Assembly: GCA_902802375.1 (NCBI GenBank)
Contig: CADCLS010000010.1
Coordinates: 48,191-112,190, forward strand
Reading direction: 5' to 3'
DNA length: 64,000 nt
Origin: Oscillospiraceae bacterium
GTDB taxonomy: Bacteria; Bacillota; Clostridia; Oscillospirales; Acutalibacteraceae
The position numbers and the translations under genes were made by a program. Each line of letters begins with the position of its first letter. Position 1 is the first letter of the stretch. Positions 60,909 through 64,000 of this stretch are shown piece after piece. A model generated the notes under the pieces. It had not been told where the DNA came from. It saw only the letters and a list, made by a program, of their open reading frames with translations, and did no database searches.

Positions 60909-62933
60909 TTGGAAAAATTTTTGGAGATATTTCCGCCTGCCGTAGGCGCACTCGCGCTCGTTACAGCCGCAATAATTTCGGCGTGGATATTAAGGCAGGA
61001 TGCCGGAAATGAAAGAATGAGGGAGCTTTCGGGTTATATTCATTCAGGCGCTATGGCGTTTTTGAAGCGTGAGTATATAACAATGACGATAGTCATAGTA
61101 CTTCTTGCTGTTGTTATTTGGTTTGCTATAAGTCCTATTACTGCAGTCCTTTACATATTTGGCGCACTGTTTTCTGTGCTTGCCGGATTTTTCGGTATGC
61201 AGGTAGCAACCAAAAGTAATGTCAGAACAACCGCGGCGGCGCAAAGTGGCGGAATAAATAAAGCTCTTAATGTTGCGTTCAAGTCCGGTGCTGTTATGGG
61301 ACTGTGCGTTGTAGGCCTCGGCATTTTAGGCGTGGGCTCTGCATTTCTGTTTCTCGGCGGTGAAAGAGCCGCTGAATGCCTTACCGGCTTTGGTCTTGGA
61401 GCTTCTTCTATGGCGTTATTCGGCAGAGTCGGCGGCGGCATATACACCAAAGCGGCGGATGTCGGCGCAGACCTTGTAGGCAAGGTTGAAGCCGGAATAC
61501 CTGAGGACGACCCCCGTAACCCTGCCGTTATTGCTGATAATGTCGGCGATAATGTAGGCGATATTGCCGGTATGGGTTCGGATCTTTTTGAGTCCTATGT
61601 CGGGTCTATAATTTCCGCAATCACCCTCGCTTTTACAGCAGGACTGTTTTCGAAAGAGCAGAAATTTTACGGCGTTGTTTTCCCGCTTATAATTTCTGCC
61701 GTTGGAATACTCGCTTCAATTATCGGAATTCTGTGTGTTCGCGGAGGTAAAAAGGCTAATCCTGCGGCAGCGCTGAATGCCGGCACATACATATCGGTAG
61801 CCTTAGCGGCGGTGGTATCATTAGCTCTTTCAAAATACTTTTTCGGTAGCTTCAAAATGGCAATAGCCGTTATAATCGGTCTTGTTGTGGGTACTTCTAT
61901 CGGAAAGCTTACCGAGTTTTATACATCCGACCGCTTTTCGAGCGTACGCACAATAGCGCACGAATCAGAGACAGGAGACGCTACTACTATCATAAGCGGT
62001 TTGTCTGTAGGTATGATGTCTACGGTATTCCCGATTTTAATAATCTCGGTTGGTATCGTGGCGGCATATCTTTTAGGCGGCGTATACGGCATAGCAATTT
62101 CGGCTGTGGGTATGCTCTCTACCGCCGGTATGACTATCGCGGTGGACGCTTACGGTCCTGTATCTGATAACGCAGGCGGTATTGCCGAAATGGCGGGTCT
62201 TGATGAATCAGTCAGAGAAATTACGGATAAGCTCGATTCGGTAGGCAACACAACCGCCGCAATAGGAAAGGGCTTTGCAATAGGCTCTGCGGCACTCACC
62301 GCGCTGGCACTTTTTGTTGCTTACACGCAAGTTGTAAAGCTTCCCTCTATTAATTTTCTTAACCCGTGGGTTATCGCCGGCGCATTCATCGGCGCAATGC
62401 TGCCGTTTATGTTCTCGGCATTTACTATGGAGTCAGTAGGAAGAGCCGCAAATAAGATGATAGCTGAAGTGCGCCGCCAATTCCGTGAGAAGAAAGGCAT
62501 TATGGAAGGCACCGAAAAGCCTGATTATGCCCGTTGCGTTTCGATTTCCACTTCCGCGGCGCTCAGACAAATGATAGCGCCGGCAATCCTTGCTGTAATA
62601 GCGCCTTTGGCGGTAGGACTTATAATGGGAACCGAAGCCTTGGGCGGTATGCTTGTAGGCTCGCTTCTTTCGGGTGTTTTACTTGCTATTATGATGTCTA
62701 ACGCAGGCGGAGCCTGGGATAATGCCAAGAAGTATATTGAAAGTGGCGCATTTGGCGGAAAAGGCTCAATAGCTCACCGTGCGGCAGTGGTAGGTGATAC
62801 CGTAGGTGACCCGTTTAAGGACACTTCGGGGCCTTCAATTAATATACTTATAAAGCTTATGACTATAGTTGCCGTTGTTTTTGCACCGATTTTTGTAAGG
62901 TACGGAGGACTTATCTTAAAGCTTTTCGGCTGA
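60909..62933 (+). CDS. hppA: Membrane-bound ion-pumping pyrophosphatase
   Basis: A 674-residue protein with about 16 membrane helices that pumps H+ or Na+ using pyrophosphate. Signature [47 protein letters not shown] carries the metal/PPi-binding Asp cluster near 190-235. [16 protein letters not shown] has Ala where K+-independent enzymes have Lys, placing it in the K+-dependent class. TTG at 60909 is chosen because GGGGTGG lies four bases upstream; an in-frame ATG at 60846 sits inside the preceding terminator. The pumped ion cannot be settled by eye. Confidence 0.93.
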   Translation: MEKFLEIFPPAVGALALVTAAIISAWILRQDAGNERMRELSGYIHSGAMAFLKREYITMTIVIVLLAVVIWFAISPITAVLYIFGALFSVLAGFFGMQVATKSNVRTTAAAQSGGINKALNVAFKSGAVMGLCVVGLGILGVGSAFLFLGGERAAECLTGFGLGASSMALFGRVGGGIYTKAADVGADLVGKVEAGIPEDDPRNPAVIADNVGDNVGDIAGMGSDLFESYVGSIISAITLAFTAGLFSKEQKFYGVVFPLIISAVGILASIIGILCVRGGKKANPAAALNAGTYISVALAAVVSLALSKYFFGSFKMAIAVIIGLVVGTSIGKLTEFYTSDRFSSVRTIAHESETGDATTIISGLSVGMMSTVFPILIISVGIVAAYLLGGVYGIAISAVGMLSTAGMTIAVDAYGPVSDNAGGIAEMAGLDESVREITDKLDSVGNTTAAIGKGFAIGSAALTALALFVAYTQVVKLPSINFLNPWVIAGAFIGAMLPFMFSAFTMESVGRAANKMIAEVRRQFREKKGIMEGTEKPDYARCVSISTSAALRQMIAPAILAVIAPLAVGLIMGTEALGGMLVGSLLSGVLLAIMMSNAGGAWDNAKKYIESGAFGGKGSIAHRAAVVGDTVGDPFKDTSGPSINILIKLMTIVAVVFAPIFVRYGGLILKLFG

Positions 62934-62976
62934 TTAAACTTTGGTGTTTAATTAGTAAAAACACGAATAATATGCT

Positions 62977-63011
62977 ATATGCGGAAGGGCTTGTCCTTCC
63001 GCATATTTTTT
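62977..63011 (+). terminator. Terminator of hppA
   Basis: ATATGCGGAAGG (62977-62988) pairs exactly with CCTTCCGCATAT (62995-63006), then TTTTTT. Confidence 0.9.
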
Positions 63012-63051
63012 GTCTGTTTTGAATATAAATTTAGAAAGGAAGGTGCGTAAA

Positions 63052-63267
63052 ATGGACGAAATAAAAATTAAAGAAAAAGGGAAAAGCGTGTTTTTTTCTG
63101 TGGCACTCATAGAAAGTATTTTGGCGGTACTTCTTATATTAGGCGTTTTGGGAATAAAGTTTTTTTTCAAGGAACAGTATATAGAAATCAAAAAGTGGTA
63201 CGCAGAAAACTTAACGGTAGATATAAATATTTCTGAAATAATAGACGGGGCAAAAGATGAAATTTAA
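63052..63267 (+). CDS. Small membrane protein in the SpoIVFA position
   Basis: A 71-residue protein with a charged N-terminus (DEIKIKEKGK), one membrane span (about 14-35, VFFSVALIESILAVLLILGVLGI) and an extracytoplasmic tail. It overlaps the M50 protease gene by 11 bases. SpoIVFA, the usual partner of SpoIVFB, has a similar N-terminal span but a much larger M23-like domain, absent here. It may be a reduced partner. The ATG at 63052 follows GGAAGGTG. Confidence 0.65.
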   Translation: MDEIKIKEKGKSVFFSVALIESILAVLLILGVLGIKFFFKEQYIEIKKWYAENLTVDINISEIIDGAKDEI

Positions 63268-63850
63268 TCTTTTCGGAACGAGGATTTATGTGTCTTTTCT
63301 GTTTTCCGCAACACTGTCCTTAATGCTTGCCACAGACCGCACCGGGCTTATGATACCAACGCTTTTTGCCGCACTCATACACGAAACGGGACATTTGTTT
63401 TCAATGTGGGCGTCGGACTGCGCACCGAAAGAAATACGGCTTATTCCGGCGTCTGTTCAAATTGTGGAGAAATACGGTACACCGCTTAAAAAGCAGTGGG
63501 GAATAATAATTTGCGGACCGCTTGCCAATATAGCCGTGTCCGCCGCGATTTTTATAAACTTTTATCTTACAGGCTCGGATATATCGTTAAGGTTTGCACT
63601 TTTGAACTTAGTTATGGCGGCGTTTAATCTGCTTCCCGTATCAGGACTTGACGGCGGCAGACTTTTAGAACTGTTTATTTCTGCAAAAAAGGATATATAT
63701 ACTGCCGCACGGACAGTAAATATAATAACAATAGTCTTAGCCATACTCCTTTGTGTCGTAGGTGTCACGCTTGTTATCAGGGGAAATGTAAATCTCTCGG
63801 TGTTCATTTTAGCATTGTATCTGTTTATGTGTGCGATAATAAAAAGATAG
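63257..63850 (+). CDS. M50 site-2 protease, SpoIVFB-like
   Basis: A 197-residue intramembrane zinc metalloprotease with about six hydrophobic segments. HETGH at 42-46 supplies two zinc ligands and the catalytic Glu; NLLPVSGLDGGRLLELF near 128-143 supplies the Asp ligand. The small size, lacking PDZ or CBS domains, resembles the SpoIVFB core. With BofA nearby, cleavage of pro-sigma-K or another sporulation substrate is the likely role. ATG overlaps the preceding gene. Confidence 0.87.
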   Translation: MKFNLFGTRIYVSFLFSATLSLMLATDRTGLMIPTLFAALIHETGHLFSMWASDCAPKEIRLIPASVQIVEKYGTPLKKQWGIIICGPLANIAVSAAIFINFYLTGSDISLRFALLNLVMAAFNLLPVSGLDGGRLLELFISAKKDIYTAARTVNIITIVLAILLCVVGVTLVIRGNVNLSVFILALYLFMCAIIKR

Positions 63851-63940
63851 TCTACGCAAACCTCCTTCGCAACCGTTCACTGAAAGGTTGCGATTTGCCT
63901 GCGCAAACCGCGCTTTTCGAATCTTCTCACGGAAAAATAA

Positions 63941-63962
63941 AAAAGCCGCTGAAGGCGGTTTT
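63941..63962 (+). terminator. Probable terminator after the M50 protease gene
   Basis: AAAAGCCGC pairs with GCGGTTTT around TGAAG. A larger GAATCTTC/GAAGATTC inverted repeat (63919 to 63993) surrounds it. Confidence 0.6.
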
Positions 63963-64000
63963 CAGAGAGCAAGATAAAAACGAGTGAAGATTCGCCCGGC

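Overview
The window reads as a chromosome segment of an anaerobic, spore-forming Clostridia bacterium, most like Oscillospiraceae/Ruminococcaceae. This rests on gene content, not on a search: PyrR and T-box attenuators, AsnA, zinc-type S14, a membrane pyrophosphatase, BofA and SpoIVFB-like sporulation proteins, frequent TTG/GTG starts, and strong GGAGG ribosome-binding sites with TTGACA-17-TATAAT promoters.

Region 1 (1-8.6 kb). A partial unknown gene and an ADP-ribosylglycohydrolase come first, then an integrative mobilizable element. It has a LexA-box promoter feeding a terminated leader, three iteron-like repeats, a P4/D5-type primase-helicase, a candidate oriT, MobC, a relaxase, a frameshifted ParB-like gene, an excisionase and a tyrosine integrase with five downstream arm-type repeats. 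It abuts tRNA-Gln(CUG). The left boundary was not found.

Region 2 (8.6-19.7 kb). A branched 164-bp palindromic element and acpP precede a surface-polymer locus: UDP-galactopyranose mutase, four GT2 glycosyltransferases, a Wzy-like polymerase/ligase, a Wzx-like flippase, a CDP-glycerol glycerophosphotransferase and TagD. A conserved-looking small ORF and a sortase-type surface protein follow.

Region 3 (19.7-33 kb). Housekeeping genes: prfC, an SDR, a SLOG-type protein, a 6S-like RNA, a 3D/G5 cell-wall protein, PyrR leader-pyrR-uracil permease, a DUF2975-like protein, ACT and PFL proteins, T-box-asnS-asnA, and psd/pssA.

Region 4 (33-49.1 kb). The complete S10-spc-alpha ribosomal cluster, rpsJ to rplQ, including secY, adk, map, infA and rpoA. 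A 5' leader of about 540 nt precedes it. The leader contains a 28-bp long-range stem enclosing further hairpins, and this stem ends just before the rpsJ Shine-Dalgarno.

Region 5 (49.1-58 kb). Directly behind the ribosomal terminators sits a compact, intact phage-head cassette: small and large terminase, a small membrane protein, scaffold-like, capsid with Ig-like tail, portal, connector, and a stabilisation/tail-like protein. It runs four bases from a GHL10-type lipoprotein gene. No integrase, replication, tape-measure, holin or classical endolysin gene is visible. This is the best candidate for an undescribed system, either a domesticated capsid (GTA-like) operon or a phage-satellite remnant.

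Region 6 (58-64 kb). BofA, a divergent PqqD-like/S26-peptidase pair, a secreted 506-aa protein, a K+-dependent-type membrane pyrophosphatase, and a SpoIVFA-position small membrane protein with an M50 site-2 protease.
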